Shown here piece by piece: positions 13,572 through 22,048 of a stretch of DNA of 22,048 bases. The number at the start of each line of letters is the position of its first letter. The stretch's first letter is position 1. Position numbers and translations under genes: made by a program. The notes under the pieces are model-generated. The model was not told the DNA's origin, did not search any database, and worked only from the letters and a program-made list of their open reading frames with translations. This DNA is from Bacteroidales bacterium (lineage in GTDB: Bacteria > Bacteroidota > Bacteroidia > Bacteroidales > P3). The stretch lies in NCBI GenBank assembly GCA_016281475.1, contig JAEEIS010000227.1, forward strand, positions 1 through 22,048, given 5' to 3'.

Positions 13572-16500
13572 ATGAAGAAAGGTCTGCTCATAGCGAAACG
13601 CGCGGTGGTGGGGCTCCTGCTGGGGCTCTACGTGCTGGTGGCATTGGCTAACAGCTCGGTGGTGCAGTCGTACCTGGGCGCGGCAGCGGGCAGCTATTTC
13701 TCAAGGGAGTGGGGCGGCAAGGTGCGCATCGGCGCACTGCATTTCTCGCCGCTGAGCCACATTGTGCTAGACAAGATAGAGCTCATCTCTCCCACGGGCG
13801 ACACCATCTACTATGGCGACCGCATAGCCTGCCGTTTCAGTCGGTTCCCCTTCCATTCCGACGGGCTGCAGTTCGACCGCGTATACCTGCGCAACGGACG
13901 CTACCACTTTGAGTCGCTGCGCCGCGAAGACGGCACCATGGGCACCAATCTCGACTTCATAACCGAATACTACGCCTCCGACAAGCCGTCGGAATCGACG
14001 GGAGCCCACTTTATCGTGGAGGTGGGCGAGTTGCGGATGCGCAACATCGACTATATACAGGACCTGCCCGAGCCGGAGGGGTACCAGAAGTGGGTGCAGG
14101 ACGAGGATTTAGAGACAGTCCCCGGCTCTTCGAGCCACTCCTCCAATGAGGAGGCATCGGCTCCTCAAGCAAACAGTCAATCAAACAATCAGACAATCGA
14201 ACGCCCTGTCGAGATACCGCACATGCGCTATCTGGGCACCTCGGGCCACATACGCCGCGTGCGGGTGGATGCCGACAGCGTGACCTGCCGCATCGTGTCG
14301 CTCAGCACCACCGAGGCTTCGGGACTGAGGGTGGAGGACCTGTCGATGGACGTGGAGGTGTCGCCCCGCGTTATCCGCGTGACCAACATGGACCTGCAGA
14401 CGGCCGACAGCCGCGTGTTTATGGACGTGGAACTGCTGTACCACGACTGGGACGAGATGGGCGACTACCTGAACACGGTGCAGCACGACGTGGTGCTGAA
14501 ACCGGGCACGGAGGTGAACCTGTGCGATGCCGCCTACTGGGCACCGGTGCTGTGGGGCGTGGACGCGAAGGTGGCGGTGCAGGGCCATTTCTACGGCCCC
14601 ATCAGCGACCTGCACGCCCGGAACGTGGTGGCCTCCTTTGGCGAGAAGAGCACCGTGTTTCTCGATGCCACCATCAGCGGCCTGCCCCTGATCGAGCACA
14701 CCCTCATCAATGCCGACCTGCACCAGCTGCGCACCACCTACGCTGACGTTGCCGCCGTAAGGCTGCCCGACCGCGTGAAGCTCACCCTCCCTGCCATGGT
14801 GAAACAGATGCACGAAATCACGATGGACGGCTCGCTGCACGGCGGCCTGCAAGACTGCGAGACCTTTTTCAACATCAACTCGCACATCGGCGACCTCGAG
14901 GGGCACGCCCACATGATATACGACACGGTGAGCCGCGACTACACCTATATCGGCGACCTCGACTCGCGGGTGCTGGGCATCCGCTCGCTGCTGCCCAACG
15001 AGTGGGTGTCGCGCACGGGATTCCACCTCTCGTTCCAAGGCACGGGGTTCGACCCCAAGACGATGGAAGCCTCGCTGGAGGGGCGGCTGTATAACACCCA
15101 GTTTCGCGGCCACAACTTGAGCCGCACCACCCTGTCGGCCGAGCTGGCGGGTGAGGTGCTGAGCGCAGACATAGACTTGCGCGACAGCCTTATCGACATA
15201 GACATGACCGCCACGGCCAACATGTCGGAGAAAAAATATAGTGCCGACCTTTTCCTCACCGACGCCCACCTCACACGGCTGGGGCTGCTGAAGAGCGACA
15301 GCGACATCACCGTGACCACCCACCTGGTAGCAGACCTGCAGGGCGACAGCATAGAGGAGATGACGGGCAGCGTGAGCCTACTGGGAACGCTAGGCAAAAT
15401 AGGCAGCCGCACTGTCGACTTGGAAAGGATAGAGCTCACGGCCGGACAGCAGAACCAATACAAACGACTGACACTGAACAGCGACTGGCTGGTAGCCACA
15501 ATGCGGGGCTACTTCCAGTATAGCGACTTGCCGCTGGTGGCACGCGACTTCTGCAACAGCCATCTGCCCACCTATTTCAACCCCTTCAAGGATTCGGGCT
15601 CCACCTATTGGCAGCCGCTGGCGGACGACAATATCAACATCAACCTGACCTGGAACGACGAGCGCGGCACATTCCAACACTTTATGCCCAATCTGTCTAT
15701 CGCCACCGGCACCAACCTGAGAGCCAACTACGCCTATGGCGAGGGGCTGAAGACGGTGTTCCGCTCGGAGATGCTGGCGGCGGGCAACGTGTCGCTGCAC
15801 GACATCGGCTTCAACAGCAGTCGCGCGGGCGACAACTACCAGCTGAACGTCAGTGCATCGAACATAGCACTGGGCGACGACCCTGTGATGGAAAACCTGC
15901 AGCTGACCACTTCGATGGGCAGCAGTATCTCGACTCTGGCACTGCAGTGGGACGACGACGCACGGACCACCAACAACGAGGGCGACATTGAGCTGTTTCT
16001 GAACAGCTCGGAAGTCGACAACAAGTTGATGATTACGCATCCCACCTTCTATTTTAAGGGGCAACGGTGGAATCTGGTGTGCCAAAAAGGCATTCTCGCC
16101 AACCGCGAAAGGCTGTTGGTGGAGGAGATGAAGGTGTACGGGCTGGGGCAGTCGATGACGGTCAATGCCTACGTGGCAATGGTGCAGAACGCAAACGGCA
16201 CCCCGTCGGCAGGGGAAGACGAGAGCTATGTGAAGGCACGTTTCGACGACTTCTCGCTCGGACAGCTGTGTTCCGCCCTGATACAGAACAACGCGCTGAC
16301 GGTCGAAGGCACCATCGATGGCACACTGGAGATGCGGGGCATGGGCCAACGCCCATATATCGATGCCAACCTGGTGGTGGACAATTGCGTCATCAACGGA
16401 CAGCCGACCGGACAGCTCGACATACAGTCGAACTACAAGACCGACGAGGGCAGGCTGTATGTCGACCTGCAGTCGGACTATGCCACCTCCTCCGACCACC

Positions 16501-18152
16501 GCCACCCGCTGACGCTGCAAGGGTCTGCCTCGCTGCAAGAGAAGGGCGGCGACCTCGATTTCGACCTCAGCCTCGACCGCATCGGCCTGCAGGCCGTGCA
16601 GCCCATACTCGCCAAGGTGGCATCCGTGTTCGACGGAACGGCCAGCGGGCACCTCACGCTGAAGGGCTCGCTGAAAGACCCCAAGATAGATGGCACGATG
16701 GCAATAGCCGACGGCATGCTCAACCTTAACTCCACAGGGGTGACCTATCGTTTCGACGACACCCTCAGCATCCAAAACAGCATACTGAAGCTCAACAATT
16801 TCACCATCAAAGACCTAAACGAGAACCGCGCCCGGGTTAACGGCACAGTGGCGTACGTGGACAACAGCCTGACCCTCGACCTCGCACTGCACACCGACGG
16901 CATCACCCTGCTGGACAAGGTGGCGGACGGCGACAATTACTATGGCGAGCTGTTCGGGTCGGTGCATGGGACGGTGAAAGGGCCCGTGGACAAGCTCAAC
17001 ATTGCCGCCAATGCCACCGCGCTGGAGGGCAGCGAGATATACGTTCCCATCAGCAACAAGAAAGAAATCAACGAGAACGAGTTTATCGTGTTTGTCAACC
17101 CCAACCGTCAGCGGTCGCCACAGACGGCTCGGACCACTACATCCGCTCGGGCGGGCTCGTCGGAGATGAACCTGCAGCTCAACGTAGCCATCACACCGGG
17201 GATGAAGCTTCACCTGCCCATGGACTTCCAGCAGCTGGGTGCCAACGTCACCGCCGTGGGCCACGGCGACCTGAAGGTGTCGATGCTGGGCAACAAGGAG
17301 CCTACGGTGTTGGGCGACTACCAGTTCACGTCGGGCAACTTCTCGCTGTCGCTGATGCAGCTCATCGGCAAGACCTTCGCCATCGAGCAGGGCAGCACAC
17401 TGAACTTCCCTGGCAATATCAACGATGCTCGTTTCAACATCAACGCTGTCTATAACCTGCGCGCCAACCTTGCCACCCTGATGGGCAGCAACATCAGCGA
17501 CAATTACGTGACCGTGCAAGATGTCATCACCCTGTCGGGCACGATGGCAGAGCCTGTCATCAAATTCGACATCCGCCTGCCCAACAGTGAGCAGAGCGTC
17601 GCGGACCAGGTGTTCTCCTATATCGACAAGAAAAACGAGGTGGAACTGCTCAACCAGTCTGTCTCGCTCCTGCTGTTTGGCACGTTTGCCTCCACCGGCA
17701 CCGCCAACACCGAGCAGACCGAGGGCATCAACGGCATAGGGCTGCTGACCTCGTCAGTGGGCACGCTGGTGAGCAGCATGGTAAAGTTTGTCGACGTGGA
17801 CTTCAACTACCAGGCCGCCACCGCCAACACCGCCAGCCAGTGGGACGTGGGCATCAGCAAACGGTGGAACAAACTCTATTTCGAGTCCACCTTCGGCTAC
17901 GGCACCAACAACGAGCTGAACGCCGCCATGTCGAACGTGCTGGTGGGCGACGTGGAAATGGGCTACCGTTTCTCGCCTTTCTTCAACTTCTACGGCTTCC
18001 ACCGCACCAACACAAGCTATTTCACCCGCAACGAGCTGCCCTATAAGCAGGGCATCGGCATCAAGTTGAGCAAGGACTTCGACTCGTTCTACGACCTCTT
18101 CCCGTGGCTCAAGCCCAAGCAGACAAAGCCCGAACCCCAGCAACTAAAATGA
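13572..18152 (+). CDS. tamB: TamB-like translocation/assembly module protein (DUF490)
   Basis: A 1526-residue AsmA-superfamily envelope protein. Family members span the periplasm and act in outer-membrane protein insertion or phospholipid transport, usually with a TamA/BamA-type partner. An N-terminal signal-anchor helix (about residues 8-28, LLIAKRAVVGLLLGLYVLVA) is followed by long repetitive beta-strand sequence, with a Ser/Asn/Gln-rich linker near residues 176-203. The C-terminal about 400 residues carry the conserved TamB domain, with GNFSLSLMQLIGKTF, GSTLNFPGN, SVADQVFSYIDKKNEVELLNQ and the final GIGIKLSKDFD. A reading from TTG at 13557 would add five residues; the ATG at 13572 gives a cleaner signal anchor (MKKGLLIAKR). 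No TamA gene lies in the window. The LytTR gene follows after 57 nt. Confidence 0.9.
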   Translation: MKKGLLIAKRAVVGLLLGLYVLVALANSSVVQSYLGAAAGSYFSREWGGKVRIGALHFSPLSHIVLDKIELISPTGDTIYYGDRIACRFSRFPFHSDGLQFDRVYLRNGRYHFESLRREDGTMGTNLDFITEYYASDKPSESTGAHFIVEVGELRMRNIDYIQDLPEPEGYQKWVQDEDLETVPGSSSHSSNEEASAPQANSQSNNQTIERPVEIPHMRYLGTSGHIRRVRVDADSVTCRIVSLSTTEASGLRVEDLSMDVEVSPRVIRVTNMDLQTADSRVFMDVELLYHDWDEMGDYLNTVQHDVVLKPGTEVNLCDAAYWAPVLWGVDAKVAVQGHFYGPISDLHARNVVASFGEKSTVFLDATISGLPLIEHTLINADLHQLRTTYADVAAVRLPDRVKLTLPAMVKQMHEITMDGSLHGGLQDCETFFNINSHIGDLEGHAHMIYDTVSRDYTYIGDLDSRVLGIRSLLPNEWVSRTGFHLSFQGTGFDPKTMEASLEGRLYNTQFRGHNLSRTTLSAELAGEVLSADIDLRDSLIDIDMTATANMSEKKYSADLFLTDAHLTRLGLLKSDSDITVTTHLVADLQGDSIEEMTGSVSLLGTLGKIGSRTVDLERIELTAGQQNQYKRLTLNSDWLVATMRGYFQYSDLPLVARDFCNSHLPTYFNPFKDSGSTYWQPLADDNININLTWNDERGTFQHFMPNLSIATGTNLRANYAYGEGLKTVFRSEMLAAGNVSLHDIGFNSSRAGDNYQLNVSASNIALGDDPVMENLQLTTSMGSSISTLALQWDDDARTTNNEGDIELFLNSSEVDNKLMITHPTFYFKGQRWNLVCQKGILANRERLLVEEMKVYGLGQSMTVNAYVAMVQNANGTPSAGEDESYVKARFDDFSLGQLCSALIQNNALTVEGTIDGTLEMRGMGQRPYIDANLVVDNCVINGQPTGQLDIQSNYKTDEGRLYVDLQSDYATSSDHRHPLTLQGSASLQEKGGDLDFDLSLDRIGLQAVQPILAKVASVFDGTASGHLTLKGSLKDPKIDGTMAIADGMLNLNSTGVTYRFDDTLSIQNSILKLNNFTIKDLNENRARVNGTVAYVDNSLTLDLALHTDGITLLDKVADGDNYYGELFGSVHGTVKGPVDKLNIAANATALEGSEIYVPISNKKEINENEFIVFVNPNRQRSPQTARTTTSARAGSSEMNLQLNVAITPGMKLHLPMDFQQLGANVTAVGHGDLKVSMLGNKEPTVLGDYQFTSGNFSLSLMQLIGKTFAIEQGSTLNFPGNINDARFNINAVYNLRANLATLMGSNISDNYVTVQDVITLSGTMAEPVIKFDIRLPNSEQSVADQVFSYIDKKNEVELLNQSVSLLLFGTFASTGTANTEQTEGINGIGLLTSSVGTLVSSMVKFVDVDFNYQAATANTASQWDVGISKRWNKLYFESTFGYGTNNELNAAMSNVLVGDVEMGYRFSPFFNFYGFHRTNTSYFTRNELPYKQGIGIKLSKDFDSFYDLFPWLKPKQTKPEPQQLK

Positions 18153-18209
18153 TGAGGAAAACCGAGCCAGCCTAATCACCAATCCACGAATCTCAATTAC
18201 CAATTCCAC

Positions 18210-19058
18210 ATGACCCTATCAGAACAATATTATTCCCTCAAATCGAACCTCATATTCTGTGTGGCATTGCCTTTGTTCGTGATGCTGTTTGTGGTGTTGT
18301 ACAACCCCACATTCGGCCTCAGTGGACAGGAGGGCTGGCTGACCGACTGGAGCCACCATGCCAGCTTCTGCCTACCCATCATCTGTGCCATCATTCTGGG
18401 CGTACTGCTTGCCAGCCGCAGCATACTCTGCTTCGCCCTGGTGCGGCACACGCTCTCCAAACGCGAATATTGGGTGTGGCAGGCAGTGGAATTCCTTATC
18501 GGATGCCTGTTCTGCGACCTGTTCATCTCCCTATACCTCCACCTCAACTACTTCTCCACCCTCACACGCATCATCGTCATCGGGCTGGAACTGGTGATAT
18601 TCCCCTACACCCTCTACTGGGCAGCCATGGAACTGCTCGACCATAACCTACGCCTGCGCGAAGCCAACAACCTCATCGCCGAACTGCGCAAAGGCTACGA
18701 GCGCAACGAGGCCGGAGCCATCCGTTTCGCCGACGAGAAGGGCAACGTGAAGCTGGTGGTGGGAGCCGATCGGGTCATCTCCATCGAGTCGGCGGGCAAC
18801 TACGTCACCATCCTCTACGACAACGACGGCAAGCTGGTGCGCTACAGCCTACGCAACACCCTCAAGAGCATCGAGGAGATTTGCAAGGCCAACGGACTGG
18901 TGCGTTGCCACCGCTCTTTCTTTGTCAACCTCAACAAGATAAAGATTATCCGCCGCACGACAGAAGGCATCTACGCCGAGATAGACCACTCGGGCGTGGA
19001 GGACATCCCCGTGTCCAAGACCTATGCACCCGAGCTGATGAGACTCTTTTCAGAATAA
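18210..19058 (+). CDS. Membrane-anchored LytTR-family transcriptional regulator
   Basis: A 282-residue protein combining four membrane helices (about residues 13-31, 51-69, 88-111 and 118-141), a short charged linker (142-170) and a C-terminal LytTR DNA-binding domain (about 175-282). The LytTR part shows DRVISIESAGNYVTILY, the core LRNTLKSIEE, LVRCHRSFFVNLNKI and DIPVSKTY, all landmarks of the AgrA/LytR-type domain. There is no phosphoacceptor receiver domain, so it is not a standard two-component response regulator. It presumably senses something in or near the membrane directly, or through a partner. It follows tamB by 57 nt, and the glycosidase gene starts 10 nt after its stop. The last two genes are almost certainly co-transcribed. 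Target promoters are unknown. Confidence 0.9.
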   Translation: MTLSEQYYSLKSNLIFCVALPLFVMLFVVLYNPTFGLSGQEGWLTDWSHHASFCLPIICAIILGVLLASRSILCFALVRHTLSKREYWVWQAVEFLIGCLFCDLFISLYLHLNYFSTLTRIIVIGLELVIFPYTLYWAAMELLDHNLRLREANNLIAELRKGYERNEAGAIRFADEKGNVKLVVGADRVISIESAGNYVTILYDNDGKLVRYSLRNTLKSIEEICKANGLVRCHRSFFVNLNKIKIIRRTTEGIYAEIDHSGVEDIPVSKTYAPELMRLFSE

Positions 19059-19068
19059 AAAACACACC

Positions 19069-20019
19069 ATGAAGCATCCCTACACCTTATTTGTCGCAAT
19101 CCTATTCCTAATAGCCACCCCCTCCCACGCCCAGCACCACTATCAAGCCGACTCCATCGTCTTCGTCAATGCGGTGTGGCAGACCGACACCCTCGACGGG
19201 TTCCTCTACCACCACTACCACTTCCAGCAACGCCAGCTGTTCAACTCCAACCAATACATCTGCGTCATCGAGATACCCAAAGGCTCCAAGACGCGCCTGC
19301 GCTTTGTGGCCGACACCATGCTCACCACCGTCTCCAACTTTGCCCTGCGCACGGGAGCCCTCGCCGGCATCAACGGCTCCTATTTCGACATGTCCACCGG
19401 CGTGCCCGTATGCTACCTGCGCATCGGCGGCAAGGAGCTGGGCATCAACGAGCCCGCCCGCACCGACAGTATCAACCGCAAGTATTATCAAAATGCCATC
19501 ATCCGCCTGCTGCCCAGCGGGCGGCCCCGTTTCAACATCCCCGATAGCAACCGTCTCAGCGAGATGAAGATGCCCGACAGCAACGTCATGACCGCCGGTC
19601 CCATGCTCATCAACCGTGGCACCGATGTGCCGCAACGGCTCGACCGCCGCTTCGTCTACTCGCGCCACAACCGCACCGCCATCGGCCTCAAACCCGACGG
19701 CACCATCATGCTCGTGGTTGCCGACGGCCGTAGCAAAAAAAATGCCGACGGCCTCTCAATTCCCGAGCTCACCCGCGTCATGCGGTGGCTGGGCTGCTGC
19801 GATGCAGCCAACCTCGACGGCGGCGGCTCCTCCACCATGTACATCCGCGACGGCATCACCAACGGCATCGTCAACCACCCTTCCGACAACGGCCGTTTCG
19901 ACCCTCTGGGCCAACGCCCTGTGTCCAACGCCATCATGCTTGTATCGTCGCAACCGACTGAGGGCCACGCCACACCGACGAAGAAAGAAGATAAGACAGA
20001 AAAAGAGAAATCGGAATAA
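19069..20019 (+). CDS. Secreted phosphodiester glycosidase (NAGPA family)
   Basis: A 316-residue exported protein with a signal peptide at 1-21 (cleavage after SHA). It belongs to the family of the mammalian uncovering enzyme (N-acetylglucosamine-1-phosphodiester alpha-N-acetylglucosaminidase). Bacterial members cleave sugar phosphodiesters, such as those in teichoic or phosphodiester-linked glycans. Landmarks are LAGINGSYFD (98-107), MTAGPMLINRG (174-184), RHNRTAIGL (199-207), VADGR (217-221) and the conserved loop NLDGGGSSTMY (248-258). The end is a charged Lys/Glu tail (about 305-316) whose last codons fall within a palindromic repeat. Substrate is not readable. It shares a transcript with the membrane LytTR regulator. 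It faces a convergent outer-membrane protein gene 61 nt away. Confidence 0.92.
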   Translation: MKHPYTLFVAILFLIATPSHAQHHYQADSIVFVNAVWQTDTLDGFLYHHYHFQQRQLFNSNQYICVIEIPKGSKTRLRFVADTMLTTVSNFALRTGALAGINGSYFDMSTGVPVCYLRIGGKELGINEPARTDSINRKYYQNAIIRLLPSGRPRFNIPDSNRLSEMKMPDSNVMTAGPMLINRGTDVPQRLDRRFVYSRHNRTAIGLKPDGTIMLVVADGRSKKNADGLSIPELTRVMRWLGCCDAANLDGGGSSTMYIRDGITNGIVNHPSDNGRFDPLGQRPVSNAIMLVSSQPTEGHATPTKKEDKTEKEKSE

Positions 20020-20079
20020 TCTGAATAATTCAGACCATTCCGATTTCACTGATAATTCCGACTACTCAGATCTCTACAC
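20007..20079. repeat. Dispersed palindromic repeat, copy 2 (probable terminator)
   Basis: Two 20-nt arms (20007-20026 and 20028-20047) are complementary at 18 of 20 positions, forming a strong hairpin. The following 30 nt match copy 1 at 9511-9585. On the minus strand the stem is followed by a T-rich tract (CTCTTTTTC), so it can end the convergent outer-membrane protein transcript. On the plus strand no T-run follows. It overlaps the glycosidase stop codon. Confidence 0.72.
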
Positions 20080-20080
20080 A

Positions 20081-20836
20081 TTAGAAGTGGAATCCCACAC
20101 GGAGACCCAACTCGCCAATGTTGCGTTTCTGAGCCGTAAAGTCGTCGCCCATGGTGGCGGTCGCCTTGTTGCTGTAGGTGATGCGGTGGCTGCCAAGACC
20201 CATGTAATAAAGGCCCACGCTGACATACTCGCCGAAATAAGTACCTGCGCCTATCGACCAGCAGAGGTTGCCCGAAGGCTTGTAGGCATACCACATATCC
20301 TTAATCTGCGAATTCTTGGGATAGCCGTTGGAGGTGATAAACATCAGGTCGTAGCCGATACCCAGTTCCACAAACGGTCGGATAATGGGCGTGATGTCGT
20401 AGCGATACTTCAGACCCAACATAATAGGGATGTTGAAATAGGTCGGGGTGTTGGGGATGGCCTTGGCCGAATCGTTCAGGTCGTTGGCATCATACACGTC
20501 GCGCACGGCACGCTTGGTCGAATTCCAGAGGAAACCGGCCTCAACGTATGGCAGCAACTGGCCGAATCCCACGTCGAACCACATGCCAAAACGGACAGAA
20601 CCAGCCAGACCGGCCGAAGCACTGGTAGCAACCGTGGTGCGATCCATCGGCACAAAGGTGCCCAGTGGGTGTGTCTCATAAATGTGGGAGTTGGCAAACT
20701 GACCCACGGGGAAAATACCGTTCAGATAGACCGAAGTCTCAAACTGCTGCTCTTGGGCACGTGCTCCGAAACTGGTTGCCAACAATGCCACAGCAACACA
20801 TAAACCTTTTAGATAGTTACTTTTACGCATAATCAT
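20081..20836 (-). CDS. Outer-membrane beta-barrel protein (PorT/OmpW-like size), unknown function
   Basis: A 251-residue exported protein. A signal peptide covers about 1-27 (LCVAVALLATSFGARA before QEQQ). The mature part is a run of amphipathic glycine- and aromatic-rich strands ending RVGFHF, the terminal Phe expected of BamA-inserted barrels. About eight to ten strands are likely. I do not recognise a specific family; conserved blocks are PYVEAGFLW, YFNIPIMLGLKYRY and PFVELGIGYDLMF, as in small Bacteroidetes outer-membrane beta-barrel domain proteins. Translation may start at 20836 or two codons later (MRKSNYL at 20830). A promoter lies just upstream and the palindromic repeat just downstream. 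Confidence 0.83.
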   Translation of the reverse strand: MIMRKSNYLKGLCVAVALLATSFGARAQEQQFETSVYLNGIFPVGQFANSHIYETHPLGTFVPMDRTTVATSASAGLAGSVRFGMWFDVGFGQLLPYVEAGFLWNSTKRAVRDVYDANDLNDSAKAIPNTPTYFNIPIMLGLKYRYDITPIIRPFVELGIGYDLMFITSNGYPKNSQIKDMWYAYKPSGNLCWSIGAGTYFGEYVSVGLYYMGLGSHRITYSNKATATMGDDFTAQKRNIGELGLRVGFHF

Positions 20837-20854
20837 TGTTATTATTTTGAGTTA

Positions 20855-20862
20855 CAAAATTA
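20855..20862 (-). promoter_or_regulatory. Probable -7 element of the outer-membrane barrel gene
   Basis: The minus strand reads TAATTTTG, matching TAnnTTTG, about 19 nt upstream of the first possible start codon. It shares the intergenic region with the divergent porin promoter at 20900. Confidence 0.55.
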
Positions 20863-20899
20863 ATAAAAAAAATCAATATGCTAGAGAAAATGTTTTTTT

Positions 20900-20913
20900 T
20901 TCGTAACTTTGCA
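20900..20913 (+). promoter_or_regulatory. Bacteroidetes-type promoter of the porin gene
   Basis: TTCGTAACTTTGCA contains TAACTTTG at 20904-20911 and matches the 14-mer upstream of two other genes. It sits 34 nt before the TTG start of the porin. Confidence 0.75.
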
Positions 20914-20947
20914 ACCATAACGTATAACGATTAAAACCAACAACGCT

Positions 20948-22048
20948 TTGAAAAAGACACTTTTACACCTTATTGCATTTTTCTCGCTGATGGCATTTTC
21001 GTCCGTCGCGACAGCACAGGTCGACTTCACCCCCATCTTCACACAGATTAAGCTGGAGGCCCGCGCCGATTTCGACTACTACCACATCAACACGTATGAG
21101 AGCTATCACGGCACCCGCAATATCGAGAACCAATACGGCTTCCACGGGCGGTATTTCAACTTCGTCATCGGCGGCCCTATCGGGGAGAAATTCAGCTACT
21201 TCTTCCGCCAGCGCATCGTGGCCACCCCTGGCGACGTCAGCCTGTTCGACAACACCGACTTCCTCTACCTCAACTACATGCCCTCCAAAAACTGGATGAT
21301 ACGTGTGGGTAAGGATGCCTTGGCCGTGGGTGGCTTCGAATACGACGCCCCCCCCATCAACGTGCTCTTCAGCACCTACTACTGGGACAACTTCTACTGC
21401 TTCCAGCCTGCCGTCGCCGCCGCCTACAAGACCGACGACGCCAACCAAATGTTCCTCCTACAGATAGCCAACTCACCCTACGTCCACTACGGAGCCCCTT
21501 ACTTAAACTATGGCGCAGGCTCGGAGTGGAAGAGCGGACTGCTCTCGTTCAACGCCTACTATAGCGGCAAGTTCGGGCACTTCAAAGTGCTCCACTCTGT
21601 CAACATGTTCGAGCGTCCCGACCACAAGTTTATGAACTACATAGCCCTTGGTCACGAACTGGAGTATGACAAGTGGGACATCTACCTCGACCTCATCCAC
21701 CGTTCCAACCACCTCGGCAACGACTGGGGCAACACCTTTGCCATCGTCAGCTGCGCCAACCTCTACTTCAAGCACGGCTTCAACATCTTTGTGAAAGGAG
21801 CCTACGAGCAGAACAAATCCAACGAGGTGATTCCCGGCTATGGCTTCGGCGGCCTCTTCGACTGCTTTGGCGAGGCAGGCCACACCTATTGCACCTATGG
21901 AGTGGGGGCCGAATACCGTCCCGAGGCCTGCCCCGACTTCCGCCTGCACGCCTTTCTGGCTAACCGCACTACCACCTACACCGAGACCATACCCTCTGCC
22001 TACACCACCCCCTACTCCGACAATAACGTAGAAGTAAACTCCCTCCGC
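20948..22048 (+). CDS. Porin, phosphate-selective porin O/P-like family (3' truncated by the window)
   Basis: An open frame of 367 codons runs to the last base. The likely start is TTG at 20948: no in-frame ATG exists between the upstream stop at 20918 and the signal peptide, and TTG gives a good signal sequence (KKTLLHLIAFFSLMAFSS, cleavage after ATA before QVDF). The mature part begins PIFTQIKLEARADFDYYH and has the alternating aromatic strands of a large outer-membrane barrel, with GRYFNFVIGG, FFRQRIV, FLYLNYMPSKNWMIRVGK and LGHELEYDKWDIYLDL. This pattern fits the porin O/P superfamily common in Bacteroidales; transported solute is unknown. The promoter lies 34 nt upstream. The C-terminus, needed to count strands, lies outside the window. 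Confidence 0.82.
   Translation, partial: MKKTLLHLIAFFSLMAFSSVATAQVDFTPIFTQIKLEARADFDYYHINTYESYHGTRNIENQYGFHGRYFNFVIGGPIGEKFSYFFRQRIVATPGDVSLFDNTDFLYLNYMPSKNWMIRVGKDALAVGGFEYDAPPINVLFSTYYWDNFYCFQPAVAAAYKTDDANQMFLLQIANSPYVHYGAPYLNYGAGSEWKSGLLSFNAYYSGKFGHFKVLHSVNMFERPDHKFMNYIALGHELEYDKWDIYLDLIHRSNHLGNDWGNTFAIVSCANLYFKHGFNIFVKGAYEQNKSNEVIPGYGFGGLFDCFGEAGHTYCTYGVGAEYRPEACPDFRLHAFLANRTTTYTETIPSAYTTPYSDNNVEVNSLR

Noticed and set aside
14181..16775. Long open frames on the minus strand across the tamB-like gene (14181-15323 and 15390-16775)
   Set aside because: They are antisense to a well-supported 1526-residue gene. Their His/Val/Gln-rich composition and lack of domains are what GC-rich codons give on the opposite strand.
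19616..20803. 395-codon plus-strand frame across the glycosidase end and the outer-membrane protein gene
   Set aside because: It overlaps two real genes in wrong frames, and its product is low-complexity Ala/Ser/Pro then His/Val-rich sequence without any domain.

Overview
The window looks like chromosomal DNA from a member of the Bacteroidales, plausibly Prevotellaceae or a related gut or oral lineage. Evidence for this: a C25 (gingipain-like) protease with a type IX secretion (T9SS) C-terminal signal; several upstream regions with the Bacteroidetes -7 element TAnnTTTG; start codons without Shine-Dalgarno sequences; a TamB-like giant protein; small outer-membrane beta-barrels; and an O/P-type porin. 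I cannot assign a genus from the sequence alone. There are no insertion sequences, prophage genes, CRISPR arrays or integrases. Apart from the protease, the content reads as core genome.

Layout. (1) Bases 2-2709, plus strand: the 3' end of ftsH, then cdsA, a short phosphatidylserine decarboxylase gene and an RluA-type pseudouridine synthase. They are tightly packed (one overlap and two gaps of 20 nt or less) and look like one operon for membrane quality control and phospholipid synthesis. (2) 2746-6519, plus: a 1257-residue secreted cysteine protease ending at a strong terminator. (3) 6684-8084, plus: a PLP-dependent decarboxylase of the fold-III amino-acid decarboxylase group, probably arginine decarboxylase, with its own promoter and a bidirectional terminator. 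(4) 12959-8320, minus: a YpfJ-type zinc metallopeptidase, an outer-membrane protein with an unusual N-terminal domain, NAD(P)HX dehydratase, tRNA-Asn, a small Cys-containing membrane protein and an iron-dependent alcohol dehydrogenase. (5) 12960-13571: a 612-nt non-coding region with overlapping divergent promoters inside an inverted repeat, and several short direct repeats. (6) 13572-20019, plus: tamB-like gene, a membrane-anchored LytTR regulator and a secreted phosphodiester glycosidase. (7) 20836-20081, minus: an outer-membrane beta-barrel. (8) 20948 to the end, plus: a porin gene with a TTG start that runs off the window.

The theme is the cell envelope: phospholipid synthesis (cdsA, psd), membrane protein turnover (FtsH), outer-membrane assembly or lipid transport (TamB), three outer-membrane proteins, a T9SS-exported protease and a periplasmic or surface glycosidase next to a membrane-bound transcription factor. 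The least ordinary items are the outer-membrane protein whose N-terminus resembles a subtilisin propeptide, the LytTR/glycosidase pair, the palindromic divergent promoter, and a dispersed palindromic repeat found at the 3' ends of two unrelated genes. I found no clear new multi-gene system.
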